Assembly (NCBI RefSeq): GCF_004795055.1
Contig: NZ_SSBJ01000022.1
Span: 62,001-126,000, forward strand
Reading direction: 5' to 3'
Length of the DNA: 64,000 nucleotides
From: Streptomyces sp. A1136
GTDB lineage: Bacteria; Actinomycetota; Actinomycetes; Streptomycetales; Streptomycetaceae
The translations under genes were made by a program, and so were the position numbers. This document shows positions 7,918-16,587 of this stretch, in pieces. Position 1 is the stretch's first letter. Each line of letters starts with the position of its first letter. The notes under the pieces were generated by a model that worked only from the letters and a program-made list of their open reading frames with translations, was not told where the DNA came from and made no database searches.

Positions 7918-9272
7918 CCGCGGCCTCCGGTGGCGGTCGTGCCAAGGCCGGCGGTACCGGACTGGCGCCACAGCTCCGCGAAGGCGGCGCCGGGCGGCGC
8001 GGCCAGCGCCGTCCAGCCCGCGTCGCGCAGCCGGCGCAGGGGTTCCTCCACCCGCGAGGGCAGCCCGGTCCAGGCCGCGGCGTCCAGCACGAACGCCACC
8101 GCGTACCCGCTGCGTTGGCGCATCCGGGCCGCCAGTTCGGTCTGCGCGTCGTCCAGATCCCCGAAGAAGGCGACGAGGAGTCCGTCGGAGCCGGTCCCGG
8201 CGAAGCCGCCCCCGCTGCCGCGCATCGCCTCGTAGGCGCGACCGAGGCCGGCGCCGTCGGAGTGGCCGACGACCGCGAGGGTGTCCATCATCAGCCCGGC
8301 CGCCTCGGCGGACTCCTGGGAGCCGGAGGAGAACCCGCCGCCCGCCTCACCGGGCACCGAGTCGCCCGTGTCGGTCACCAGCCGCACCGAGAAGCCGTGC
8401 TCCAGCAGGTGCAGCAGGGTGGAGGCGGCCCCCGAGACGGCCCACTCGAAGGCGGAACCGGGTCCCGCGCCCTCGTACGCGCCCCGCCGGGTGTCCAGCA
8501 GGACGGTGGCCTTGCTGCGCTGGGGCTGCTCCTCGCGGCGCACCATCAGCTCGCCGTAGCGGGCGGTGGAACGCCAGTGCACCCGGCGCAGGTCGTCGCC
8601 GCGCCGGTAGGTGCGCGGGATGACGTCGTCGTCCCCGGCCAGGGCCAGCGAGCGGCGGCTGCCGTCGCCGTAGCCGGAGGACTCCCCGCTCAGCCGCACC
8701 GGGGGCAGGGCCTCGGTGCGCGGGATGACGGTCAGGGTGTCGTACGCGCTGAAGGAGCGGGTCAGCTCGACCATCCCGAACGGGTCGGTCAGACGCAGTT
8801 GGAGCGGGCCCAGCGGGTAGCGTCCGCGCAGGTCGGAGCGGACCCGATAGGACACCTCGCGGCGGCCTCCCGGCTCGACCCGGTCCAGCACGAAACGGGG
8901 CCGCGGCCCCAGTACGTAGGGCACCCGGTCCTGGAGCATCAGCAGTCCGGTGGGCATCCGGGAGACGTTGTCCATGCGCAGTCGCACCCGGGCCTCGCCT
9001 CCGGCGGGTACCCGGGCCGGGGTCAACCGGCGGCTGCCGGAGACCCGGTAGCGGGTGCGGTGCAGGGCCGCGACGCAGATCAGCGGCAGCAGGGCGAGCA
9101 GCAGCCCGACCCGGAGCAGTTCGCTCTGGCCCAGGACGTAGGCGCACACGGCGGCGGCGGCCCCGGCGGCGAGGAAGGACCGGCCGCGGGTGGTGAGCCC
9201 GGAAAGCGAGGCCCGCAGCCCGCCGGCACCCTGGGCCGTCCCGCCGGCGCCGTGCGGGGCACCGGCGCCCAT
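7914..9272 (-). CDS. DUF58 domain protein
   Basis: A 452-aa protein with two closely spaced N-terminal membrane segments (about residues 33-70), a beta-rich middle, and the DUF58 hallmark around DVIPRTYRRGDDLRRVHW followed by STARYGELMVR. DUF58 proteins have a von Willebrand A-like fold and accompany MoxR ATPases. Its ATG at 9272 overlaps the moxR stop by one base (TGATG) and its own stop overlaps the next start (ATGA), so all three proteins are translationally coupled. It probably acts as adaptor or chaperone target of the MoxR ATPase at the membrane. The biochemical role is not established. Confidence 0.9.
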   Translation of the reverse strand: MGAGAPHGAGGTAQGAGGLRASLSGLTTRGRSFLAAGAAAAVCAYVLGQSELLRVGLLLALLPLICVAALHRTRYRVSGSRRLTPARVPAGGEARVRLRMDNVSRMPTGLLMLQDRVPYVLGPRPRFVLDRVEPGGRREVSYRVRSDLRGRYPLGPLQLRLTDPFGMVELTRSFSAYDTLTVIPRTEALPPVRLSGESSGYGDGSRRSLALAGDDDVIPRTYRRGDDLRRVHWRSTARYGELMVRREEQPQRSKATVLLDTRRGAYEGAGPGSAFEWAVSGAASTLLHLLEHGFSVRLVTDTGDSVPGEAGGGFSSGSQESAEAAGLMMDTLAVVGHSDGAGLGRAYEAMRGSGGGFAGTGSDGLLVAFFGDLDDAQTELAARMRQRSGYAVAFVLDAAAWTGLPSRVEEPLRRLRDAGWTALAAPPGAAFAELWRQSGTAGLGTTATGGRG

Positions 9273-10282
9273 CAGAAGCCCCGGATGCCCGCGCCGGGCG
9301 GCATCTCGCCGCGGGCGTGCGCGGCGGGTACGGGGGTGCGCTGGAGGATGTCGACGACGACCTGCTCGGCGGTGCGCCGGTTCAGCTGCGCCTGCGCGGT
9401 GGGCAGCAGCCGGTGGGCGAGGACGGGTCCGGCCAGTTGCTGGACGTCGTCGGGCAGGACGTAATCGCGCCCCGACAGCGCGGCGGACGCCTTCACCGCG
9501 CGCAGCAGGTGCAAGGTGGCGCGGGGCGAGGCGCCCAGGCGCAGGTCCGGGTGGCCGCGGGTGGCGGAGACGAGGTCGACCACGTACCGGCGGACGGGCT
9601 CGGCCACGTACACCTCGCGGACGGCGTCGATCAACTTGACGATGTCGTGGGCGTGGGCGACGGCCTGGAAGTCGTCGAGCGGGGAGGCCCCGCCGTGCAC
9701 GTCGAGCATCTGGAGCTCGGCCTCGCGGCTCGGGTAGCCGACCGAGACGCGCGCCATGAAGCGGTCACGCTGCGCCTCGGGCAGCGGGTAGGTCCCCTCC
9801 ATCTCCACCGGGTTCTGGGTGGCGACGACCATGAAGGGGGTGGGCAGCGCGTAGGTGGTGCCGTCGGTGGTGACCTGCCGCTCCTCCATCGACTCCAGCA
9901 GCGCCGACTGGGTCTTCGGAGAGGCGCGGTTGATCTCGTCGCCGATGACGATCTGCGCGAAGATCGCGCCCGGCTTGAACTCGAACTCGTGGCGCTGCTG
10001 GTCGTAGATGCTGACGCCGGTGATGTCGGAGGGCAGCAGGTCCGGGGTGAACTGGATGCGCTGGACCGAGCAGTCGATGGACTTGGCGAGCGCCTTGGCG
10101 AGCATCGTCTTGCCCACGCCCGGGACGTCCTCGATCAGCAGGTGCCCCTCCGCGAGCAAGACGGTCAGCGCGAGGCGGACGACCTCGGGCTTGCCCTCGA
10201 TGACGCTCTCGACCGAGTGGCGCACCCGCTCCGCCGTGCTGGTCAGATCCGCGAGGCTCGCTCGATCGTCGTACGTGGTCAC
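9272..10282 (-). CDS. MoxR family AAA+ ATPase
   Basis: A 336-aa protein. GTG at 10282 was chosen because GAGGAG lies a few bases upstream; the open frame extends further but without such a site. Walker A is GVGKT at residues 55-59, Walker B is IVIGDEINR at about 115, and the rest matches AAA_3 plus its lid domain. MoxR proteins are chaperone-like ATPases that act with DUF58/VWA proteins. It is first in the overlapping trio with the DUF58 and transglutaminase genes. Its own promoter should lie in the 153 bp after the carbonic anhydrase gene, which also holds a terminator-like hairpin. Confidence 0.93.
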   Translation of the reverse strand: MTTYDDRASLADLTSTAERVRHSVESVIEGKPEVVRLALTVLLAEGHLLIEDVPGVGKTMLAKALAKSIDCSVQRIQFTPDLLPSDITGVSIYDQQRHEFEFKPGAIFAQIVIGDEINRASPKTQSALLESMEERQVTTDGTTYALPTPFMVVATQNPVEMEGTYPLPEAQRDRFMARVSVGYPSREAELQMLDVHGGASPLDDFQAVAHAHDIVKLIDAVREVYVAEPVRRYVVDLVSATRGHPDLRLGASPRATLHLLRAVKASAALSGRDYVLPDDVQQLAGPVLAHRLLPTAQAQLNRRTAEQVVVDILQRTPVPAAHARGEMPPGAGIRGF

Positions 10283-10345
10283 CTGGTTCTCCTCGGCCCT
10301 TTCCCAGGGCCGACGCCCCTTGGCGCATGACCGGCCCACCCCGAA

Positions 10346-10365
10346 ACCCCCGAACGCGCGGGGGT
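10346..10365 (-). terminator. Short hairpin downstream of carbonic anhydrase
   Basis: ACCCCCG and CGGGGGT pair perfectly around a 6-base loop. It lies 70 bp downstream of the carbonic anhydrase stop on the reverse strand and would separate that gene from the MoxR operon. No strong U-tract. Confidence 0.45.
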
Positions 10366-10435
10366 GAACGCCGGGCCCGACGGCTCCCGGGTGGCGTCAC
10401 CCCGCATTCTTGACGGCGTTGTGGCGTCGTGTCAC

Positions 10436-10987
10436 TCAGGAGACGGGATCGATCTCCCGCAGGAGCCCGGTGTGTACGTCGAAGACGAAGCCTCGCACAT
10501 CGTCCTTGAAAGGCAGGAAGGGGTTCGTGCGGACCCGCTGCATCGACTGGCGGACGTCCTGGTCCACGTCCCGGAAGGCCTCCACGGCCCATGCGGGACG
10601 CTGGCCCACCTCGTCCTCCAGTTCGTGCCGGAAGTCCTCGGTCAGGCTTTCGAGGCCGCAGCCGGTGTGGTGGATCAGTATCACCGTGCGGGTGCCGAGC
10701 GCCCGCTGGCTGATGGTGAGCGAGCGGATGGTGTCGTCGGTGACCACGCCGCCCGCGTTGCGGATGGTGTGGCAGTCGCCGAGTTCCAGTCCGAGGGCCT
10801 TGTGCAGGTCGAGGCGGGCGTCCATACAAGCCACCACGGCGACCTGCAGTACGGGACGCGCGTCCATGCCGGGGTCGGTGAAGTCCGCGGCGTAACGCCG
10901 GTTCGCCTCGACCAGCCGGTCGGTGACGGAGCGGTCGCCGGATGCCTGGGTTGCCGGGTCTGCGGGCAGCGATGCGGAAGTCGTCAT
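10436..10987 (-). CDS. Beta-class carbonic anhydrase
   Basis: A 183-aa protein that interconverts CO2 and bicarbonate. Zinc ligands and catalytic dyad are present: Cys54, Asp56 and Arg58 in CMDARLD, then His107 and Cys110 in HHTGC, with the conserved RNAGG segment between. Length is normal for the short beta class. ATG at 10987 has no good Shine-Dalgarno site; an in-frame GTG seven codons upstream is possible. It is divergent from rsmH. Cytoplasmic, likely supplying bicarbonate for carboxylations. Confidence 0.92.
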   Translation of the reverse strand: MTTSASLPADPATQASGDRSVTDRLVEANRRYAADFTDPGMDARPVLQVAVVACMDARLDLHKALGLELGDCHTIRNAGGVVTDDTIRSLTISQRALGTRTVILIHHTGCGLESLTEDFRHELEDEVGQRPAWAVEAFRDVDQDVRQSMQRVRTNPFLPFKDDVRGFVFDVHTGLLREIDPVS

Positions 10988-11298
10988 GGGTACGACGTTA
11001 ATGGTCACAGCTCGTCGTGGCAGCGAGTGAGGGTGGACAAAGAACGTCAACCGCAGTTGTTGTGAGCTAATCCACAGGGGTGGGGCGGGGTAGCCCGTTC
11101 GGGTGATTGGCGGCTTTTGCGGGTTGGCCGACAGCGGGGCGCACCGCGCGCGGGGCGGTTCGTTGACCGTGGCGACCGTTGCACTAAAGTGACGCGAACC
11201 GGCCGGAGCCCGGCCCTCACCGGCCGCCCGGCCCCCTGGTAACACTCCGCGTGCGCGGCGCGGCGTATGCCTGCCGCGCCGTTATCTGAGAGGGCGCT
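10988..11298 (+). promoter_or_regulatory. Head of the dcw cluster: promoter and leader of rsmH
   Basis: This 311-bp gap is divergent between the carbonic anhydrase gene and rsmH, and no mraZ-like frame is visible in it. TTGACC (11163-11168) and TAAAGT (11185-11190) are spaced by 16 bp and look like a vegetative promoter. The resulting leader of about 100 nt contains an 8-bp hairpin, GGCGCGGC/GCCGCGCC at 11257-11280, just before the AGAGGG ribosome site. Confidence 0.55.
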
Positions 11299-12258
11299 TT
11301 GACTAGCGAGTCCCGACATGTCCCGGTAATGCTCCAGCGGTGCCTGGACCTGTTGGCCCCGGCGCTGGAGAGGCCCGGCGCCGTCGTCGTCGACTGCACC
11401 CTCGGCCTCGGCGGCCACAGCGAGGCCCTGCTGACCCGGTTCCCCGAGGCCCGTCTGATCGGCCTGGACCGCGACAAGGAGGCCCTGCGGCTCTCCGGCG
11501 AGCGGCTCGCGCCCTTCGGCGAGCGGGCCACCCTCGTGCACGCCATCTACGCCGACCTCGCCGAGGTGCTGGACAGCCTGGGCATCCCCACCGTCCAGGG
11601 CATCCTCTTCGACCTGGGCGTGTCCTCCATGCAGCTCGACGAGGCCGACCGCGGCTTCGCCTACGCGCAGGACGCGCCGCTGGACATGCGGATGGACCAG
11701 ACCACCGGCATCGGCGCCGCCGAGGTGCTCAACACGTACGCGCCCGGCGAGCTGGTCCGCATCCTGCGCCAGTACGGCGAGGAGAAGCAGGCCAAGCGCA
11801 TCGTGTCGGCGATCGTGCGCGAGCGCGAGCGGGAACCGTTCTCGAACAGCGCCCGGCTGGTCGAGGTGATCCGCGAGGCGCTGCCGCAGGCGGCGAAGCG
11901 GACGGGCGGCAACCCGGCGAAGCGGACCTTCCAGGCCCTGCGGATCGAGGTCAACGCCGAGCTGGCCGGGCTGGAGCGGGCCATCCCCGCGGCCGTGGAC
12001 CGGATCGCGGTCGGCGGCCGGATCGCGGTGCTGTCCTACCACTCGCTGGAGGACCGCCTCGTGAAGCAGGTGTTCGCGGCCGGCGCCGCCTCCACCGCTC
12101 CGCCGGGCCTGCCGGTGGTGCCCGAGCGCTACCAGCCGAAGCTGAAGCTGCTCACCCGCGGCGCGGAGCTCCCGACGGAGGAGGAGATCGCCGAGAACCG
12201 GCGGGCCGCCCCGGCGCGCTTCCGCGGGGTCGAGCGCATCCGGGAGGCGCGACTGTGA
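11299..12258 (+). CDS. rsmH: 16S rRNA (cytosine-1402-N4)-methyltransferase RsmH (MraW)
   Basis: A 319-aa protein that methylates N4 of C1402 of 16S rRNA. The N-terminus HVPVMLQRCLDLL, the motif I region VVDCTLGLGGHSEALL, the FDLGVSS segment and the C-terminal YHSLEDR and RFRGVERIR motifs are all typical. The start is TTG at 11299, four bases after AGAGGG; no nearer in-frame ATG gives the conserved N-terminus. It is the first gene of the dcw cluster and its stop overlaps the ftsL start (GTGA). Confidence 0.97.
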   Translation: MTSESRHVPVMLQRCLDLLAPALERPGAVVVDCTLGLGGHSEALLTRFPEARLIGLDRDKEALRLSGERLAPFGERATLVHAIYADLAEVLDSLGIPTVQGILFDLGVSSMQLDEADRGFAYAQDAPLDMRMDQTTGIGAAEVLNTYAPGELVRILRQYGEEKQAKRIVSAIVREREREPFSNSARLVEVIREALPQAAKRTGGNPAKRTFQALRIEVNAELAGLERAIPAAVDRIAVGGRIAVLSYHSLEDRLVKQVFAAGAASTAPPGLPVVPERYQPKLKLLTRGAELPTEEEIAENRRAAPARFRGVERIREARL

Positions 12259-12758
12259 CGAAACGCGGGCTGCTGCGGGGCGGGGGCGGGGCGGGGGCCG
12301 GTCAGGGCCCGTCCGGCCAGGGCACGTCCGGGCAGGCGGCGCGGATGCCGTTCGTCCTGCTGGTCGTGGCCCTGCTCGGCGGCGGGCTGATCAGCCTGCT
12401 GCTGTTGAACTCGGCGTTGAACCAGGGCTCCTTCCAGCTGAGCAAGCTCAAGAAGGAGACCACCGTCCTGCGGGACGAGCAGCAGGAGCTCCAGCGGGAC
12501 GTGGACGGCTACTCGGCTCCCGACGCGCTCCAGCGCCGGGCGCACGAGCTGGGCCTGGTGCCCGGCGGAAGCCCCGTCTTCATCGGCCCGGACGGGAAGG
12601 TCGCGGGTACCCCGGCGGCGGCCGAGGCGCCGCCCGCGCCCGCGCCCCCGCCCTCCGCGCCGCCGGTGTCCCCGAGCCCGGCCGCGGCTTCCGCCCCGCC
12701 GGCCGTGGCCGCCTCACCCACCCCGAGCCCGGCGGGCTCGCCCTCCTCCGGAAGGTGA
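12255..12758 (+). CDS. ftsL: Cell division protein FtsL (septum formation initiator-like)
   Basis: A 167-aa bitopic protein: a Gly-rich cytoplasmic N-terminus (about 30 residues), one membrane span (MPFVLLVVALLGGGLISLLLL), a short coiled coil (LSKLKKETTVLRDEQQELQRDV), then a Pro/Ala/Ser-rich extracytoplasmic tail of about 60 residues. Sequence similarity in this family is low; identity rests on topology, coiled coil and position between rsmH and ftsI. It should bind the DivIC-type partner and FtsQ at the septum. GTG overlaps the rsmH stop. Confidence 0.9.
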   Translation: MTKRGLLRGGGGAGAGQGPSGQGTSGQAARMPFVLLVVALLGGGLISLLLLNSALNQGSFQLSKLKKETTVLRDEQQELQRDVDGYSAPDALQRRAHELGLVPGGSPVFIGPDGKVAGTPAAAEAPPAPAPPPSAPPVSPSPAAASAPPAVAASPTPSPAGSPSSGR

Positions 12759-12762
12759 CGTC

Positions 12763-12873
12763 GTGAACGGAACGCAGCCCCGCCGGCCATCGAGGCACGG
12801 GGTCGGACGCGCGGCCCCGGCAACGGCGCCGCGGACGACCACGGCGGGCCGGCGGCACGGGGCGGGCACGTGA
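12763..12873 (+). CDS. Possible 36-codon ORF between ftsL and ftsI
   Basis: GTG at 12763 has GGAAGG seven bases upstream, a better ribosome site than ftsI itself has. The frame runs 36 codons and ends in a GTGA overlap with the ftsI start, giving a basic Arg/Ala/Pro-rich peptide beginning VNGTQPRRPSRHG. It could be a coupling peptide that loads ribosomes for ftsI, or chance. A missed frameshift joining it to FtsI is another possibility, because it resembles the basic FtsI N-terminus in composition. It is below usual gene-calling size. Confidence 0.35.
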   Translation: MNGTQPRRPSRHGVGRAAPATAPRTTTAGRRHGAGT

Positions 12874-14840
12874 GCCCGCAGGTGCCGCGGCGCAGGGTGC
12901 CCGGCCCGGCGCGGGCGCGGACCACCGGCCGCCCCGCCCCCGCGCGCACCCCGCACACCATCCGCCTCGGCAGCCCTAAACCCCGGCTGCGTCTGGTCAG
13001 CGTCGCCCTCACCCTGGTGATGGCCGCCTTCGTCGTACGGCTCCTCCAGGTCCAGGCCGTCGACGCCTCCGCCTACTCCGCCAAGGCCTCCGAGAACCGC
13101 TTCGCCAGCTACACCCTGGCCGCCGAGCGCGGGGAGATCACCGACCGCAAGGGCGTGGCCCTGGCCACCAGCGTCGACGCGTACGACATCACCGCCGACC
13201 CGAAGATGTTCACCCCGCAGGAGAGCAAGGCCCCCGACGCCCCCGCGCAGGCCGCCGCCCTCCTCGCGCCGATCCTCGGCAAGGACGCCAAGGAGATCGC
13301 GTCCCGCCTGGCGACCAAGAACACCCGCTACGTCGTCCTCGCGCGCCGCCAGACCCCCCAGGTCTGGAACCAGATCAAGGACCTCCAGAAGGTCTTCGCC
13401 GACAAGGCGGCAGTCGACCGGAAGAACAACGGGCCCGGCGCCAACGTCCTGGCCGGCGTGTTCAAGGAGGACAGCAGCAAGCGCGTGTACCCGAACGGCG
13501 ACCTGGCCGCCGGGATACTGGGTTACGTCAACGCCGACGGCAAGGGCGGCGGCGGCCTGGAGTCCGCGCTCGACAAGAAGCTGGCGGGCAAGGACGGCGA
13601 ACTGACCTACGCCCAGTCCGGCGGGCGCCGCGTCCCCACCGCCGGCTCCAGCGAGAAGCCCGCCGTACCCGGCGCGGACATCGAACTGACCATCGACCGC
13701 GACATCCAGTGGGCCGCGCAGAGCGCGATCAGCGAGCAGGTCGAGAAGTCCGGCGCCGACCGCGGCTACGTCATCGTCCAGGACACCCGCACCGGCGAGG
13801 TGCTGGCCATGGCCAACGCCCCCGGCTTCGACCCCAACGACCTCGGCAAGGCCGGCTCGGCCGCCATGGGCAACGCGGCCCTCCAGGACGTCTACGAGCC
13901 CGGCTCCACCGCGAAGGTGATGTCGATGGCCGCCGTACTGGAGGAGAAGAAGGCCACCCCGGAGACCCATGTCGAGGTCCCCAACCGGCTGCACCGGGGC
14001 GACCGGCTCTTCAAGGACGACATCGACCACCCCACCTGGTACCTGACCCTCAACGGGGTCCTCGCCAAGTCCTCGAACATCGGCACGATCCTCGCCACCG
14101 GCCAGCTGGGCAACACCCAGGCCGAGGCCAACAAGGTCCTCTACTCCTACCTGAACAAGTTCGGGATCGGGCAGCCCACCGGCCTGAACTACCCGGGGGA
14201 GTCCCGGGGCATCCTCGCCAAACCCGAAAACTGGTCCACCTCCCAGCAGTTCACGATCCCCTTCGGCCAAGGCCTCTCCCTCAACGCCATGCAGGCGGCC
14301 TCGGTGTACTCCACGATCGCCAACGGAGGCGTCCGGATCGAGCCGACCCTGGTCCGCGGCACCAAGGGCCCCGACGGCCGCTTCACCCCGGCCAAGGCAC
14401 CCGCGCAGACCCGCGTCGTCAGCCACGAGACCGCCAAGGCCCTCGCGCAGATGCTCGAATCCGTTGTCGACGACCAGGAGGGCACCGGCACCAAGGCGCG
14501 GATCCCCGGCTACCGGGTCGGCGGCAAGACCGGCACCTCCAACCGGGTGGATCCGGCCACCGGCCGCTACAAGGGCTACACCGCCTCGTTCGCCGGTTTC
14601 GCGCCCGCCGACGACCCCCGGATCACCGTCTACTGCGCCATCCAGAACCCCACCAAGGGCAGCTACTTCGGCGGCCAGATCTGCGGACCGATCTACAAGA
14701 AGGTCATGGAGTTCGCGCTCAAGACCCTGCGGATCGCCCCTACCGGAACCGCCCCCGCCGGGCTGCCCGTCACCTACGACGTCGCACCCCCGCCGGCCCC
14801 ACAACCCGCACCTCGGACCGGCCCGCAGCCCGGCCAGTGA
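12870..14840 (+). CDS. ftsI: Septal class B penicillin-binding protein FtsI (PBP3)
   Basis: A 656-aa class B transpeptidase that crosslinks septal peptidoglycan. A basic, Pro-rich cytoplasmic N-terminus precedes one membrane span (about 43-60), then the PBP dimerisation domain and the transpeptidase domain. Active-site motifs are intact: SxxK as STAK with Ser346, SxN within KSSNIGT, and KTG at Lys553. No PASTA repeats. GTG 12870 is the only usable start after the ftsL stop in this frame and has only a weak ribosome site, apart from possible coupling to the small upstream ORF. Confidence 0.96.
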   Translation: MSPQVPRRRVPGPARARTTGRPAPARTPHTIRLGSPKPRLRLVSVALTLVMAAFVVRLLQVQAVDASAYSAKASENRFASYTLAAERGEITDRKGVALATSVDAYDITADPKMFTPQESKAPDAPAQAAALLAPILGKDAKEIASRLATKNTRYVVLARRQTPQVWNQIKDLQKVFADKAAVDRKNNGPGANVLAGVFKEDSSKRVYPNGDLAAGILGYVNADGKGGGGLESALDKKLAGKDGELTYAQSGGRRVPTAGSSEKPAVPGADIELTIDRDIQWAAQSAISEQVEKSGADRGYVIVQDTRTGEVLAMANAPGFDPNDLGKAGSAAMGNAALQDVYEPGSTAKVMSMAAVLEEKKATPETHVEVPNRLHRGDRLFKDDIDHPTWYLTLNGVLAKSSNIGTILATGQLGNTQAEANKVLYSYLNKFGIGQPTGLNYPGESRGILAKPENWSTSQQFTIPFGQGLSLNAMQAASVYSTIANGGVRIEPTLVRGTKGPDGRFTPAKAPAQTRVVSHETAKALAQMLESVVDDQEGTGTKARIPGYRVGGKTGTSNRVDPATGRYKGYTASFAGFAPADDPRITVYCAIQNPTKGSYFGGQICGPIYKKVMEFALKTLRIAPTGTAPAGLPVTYDVAPPPAPQPAPRTGPQPGQ

Positions 14841-14877
14841 ACCGACCGCCCAGCCACAGACGCGTGAGGCACCATCA

Positions 14878-16587
14878 GTGACAACGATCACCCCGAAACC
14901 CGGGAACCAGTCGCCCTCCGACACCCCGGCCGGGCCCTCACTTCGCGAGCGGCCCGCCACGCCCGGTACGCTCACCGCCGTGTCCCACGCTGATCAGCCC
15001 AGAACGCCACAGAAAGACGCCCCGGCAGCGCCGCCGGGAGCGCCCCGGCCCGAGTCCGTCCGCCCGACCCCGTTGGGCGAGCTGGCGGAGCTGCTGGGCG
15101 TGCGAGCGGCAGGCGCCGACCCGGAGTCGCAGACGACGCGGATCACCGGCATCACGCACGACTCCCGCGCCGTGCGCCCCGGCGACCTGTACGCGGCGCT
15201 GCCCGGCGCCAAGCTGCACGGGGCGGACTTCGCCGCCCAGGCCGCCGCCCTCGGCGCAGCCGCCGTGCTGACCGACCCGGCGGGCGCCGAACGCGCCGCC
15301 GCGACGGGACTGCCGGTGCTCGCCGTCGACGACCCGCGCGCCCGGATGGGCGAGCTCGCCGCGCGGATCTACGGCCGCCCGGGCGAGTCCCTGCTCCAGC
15401 TCGGCATCACCGGCACCTCGGGGAAGACCACCACGGCCTACCTCGTCGACGGCGGCCTGCGCGGCACCGGACGCGCGACGGGCCTGGTCGGCACGGTCGA
15501 GATGCGCATCGGGGACGAGCGCATCAAGTCCGAGCGCACCACCCCCGAGGCCACCGACCTCCAGGCCCTCTTCGCCCTCATGCGCGAACGCGGCGTCGAA
15601 GCCGTGACCATGGAGGTCTCCAGCCACGCCCTGGTGCTCGGCCGGGTCGACGGCTGCGTCTTCGACGTCGCGGTCTTCAACAACCTGAGCCCCGAACACA
15701 TGGAGTTCCACTCCGACATGGAGGACTACTTCCAGGCCAAGGCGCAGCTCTTCACCGAGCGCCGCGCCCGCCTCGGGGTGGTCAACGTCGACGACGAGTA
15801 CGGCCGCCGCCTGGCCAAGGAGGCGGCGATCCCGGTCGTCACCTTCTCCGCGGCGGGCGACCCCGGCGCCGACTGGCGCGCCGAGGACGTGGTGCTCGGC
15901 GCCGCCGACTCCACGCTGACCCTGCTGGGCCCGGACGGACAGCGTGTACGGGCCACCGCACCGCTGCCCGGCCCGTTCAACGTCGCCAACACGGTCGCCG
16001 CGATCGTCACGCTCGCCACCGCCGGCATCGACCCGCAGACCGCCGCCGACGGCGTCGCCGCGGTCCCCGGGGTGCCCGGTCGGCTGGAGCGGGTCGAGGC
16101 GGGCCAGCCGTACCTGGCCGTCGTCGACTACGCGCACAAGACGGACGCCGTCGAATCGGTGCTGCGGGCCCTGCGCGAGGTCACCGAGGGCAAGGTGCAC
16201 ATCGTGCTCGGCTGCGGCGGCGACCGCGACACCACCAAGCGCGCCCCGATGGGCGCCGCCGCCGCCCGCTTCGCCGACACCGCGATCCTGACCTCCGACA
16301 ACCCGCGCTCCGAGGACCCGCTCGCGATCCTCGCCGCGATGTTCGAGGGCGCCGTCTCCGTGCCGCCCGCCGAGCGGGGCTCCGTCCTGGTCGACGCCGA
16401 CCGGGCCGCGGCCATCGCCGCCGCCGTGGCGCGCGCCCGGCCGGGCGACACCGTCCTCGTGGCCGGCAAGGGCCACGAGCAGGGCCAGGACACCGCGGGC
16501 GTCGTCCGTCCCTTCGACGACCGCGCGGTGCTGCGCGCCGCCATCGAACGCCAACAGCAGGCCCCCCAGGCCGAGGTGACCCCGTGA
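14878..16587 (+). CDS. murE: UDP-MurNAc-L-Ala-D-Glu:diaminopimelate ligase MurE
   Basis: A 569-aa Mur ligase adding the third, diamino acid residue of the peptide stem, ATP-dependent. Signatures: THDSRAVRPGDLYAAL in the UDP-binding domain, P-loop GTSGKTTT at about 179-186, and DNPRSEDP near the C-terminus, the DNPR motif linked to diaminopimelate selection. Streptomyces walls carry LL-diaminopimelate, so that isomer is the expected substrate. The ~60-residue N-terminal extension before the UDP-binding domain is longer than in E. coli. GTG 14878 has GAGG upstream; GTG 14980 is an alternative start. It is coupled to murF by GTGA. Confidence 0.96.
   Translation: MTTITPKPGNQSPSDTPAGPSLRERPATPGTLTAVSHADQPRTPQKDAPAAPPGAPRPESVRPTPLGELAELLGVRAAGADPESQTTRITGITHDSRAVRPGDLYAALPGAKLHGADFAAQAAALGAAAVLTDPAGAERAAATGLPVLAVDDPRARMGELAARIYGRPGESLLQLGITGTSGKTTTAYLVDGGLRGTGRATGLVGTVEMRIGDERIKSERTTPEATDLQALFALMRERGVEAVTMEVSSHALVLGRVDGCVFDVAVFNNLSPEHMEFHSDMEDYFQAKAQLFTERRARLGVVNVDDEYGRRLAKEAAIPVVTFSAAGDPGADWRAEDVVLGAADSTLTLLGPDGQRVRATAPLPGPFNVANTVAAIVTLATAGIDPQTAADGVAAVPGVPGRLERVEAGQPYLAVVDYAHKTDAVESVLRALREVTEGKVHIVLGCGGDRDTTKRAPMGAAAARFADTAILTSDNPRSEDPLAILAAMFEGAVSVPPAERGSVLVDADRAAAIAAAVARARPGDTVLVAGKGHEQGQDTAGVVRPFDDRAVLRAAIERQQQAPQAEVTP

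Noticed and set aside
5329..8235. 968-codon forward frame over the transglutaminase gene
   Set aside because: Arg/Gln/Gly-rich antisense shadow; the reverse-strand gene has intact Cys/His catalytic motifs and overlap-coupled neighbours.
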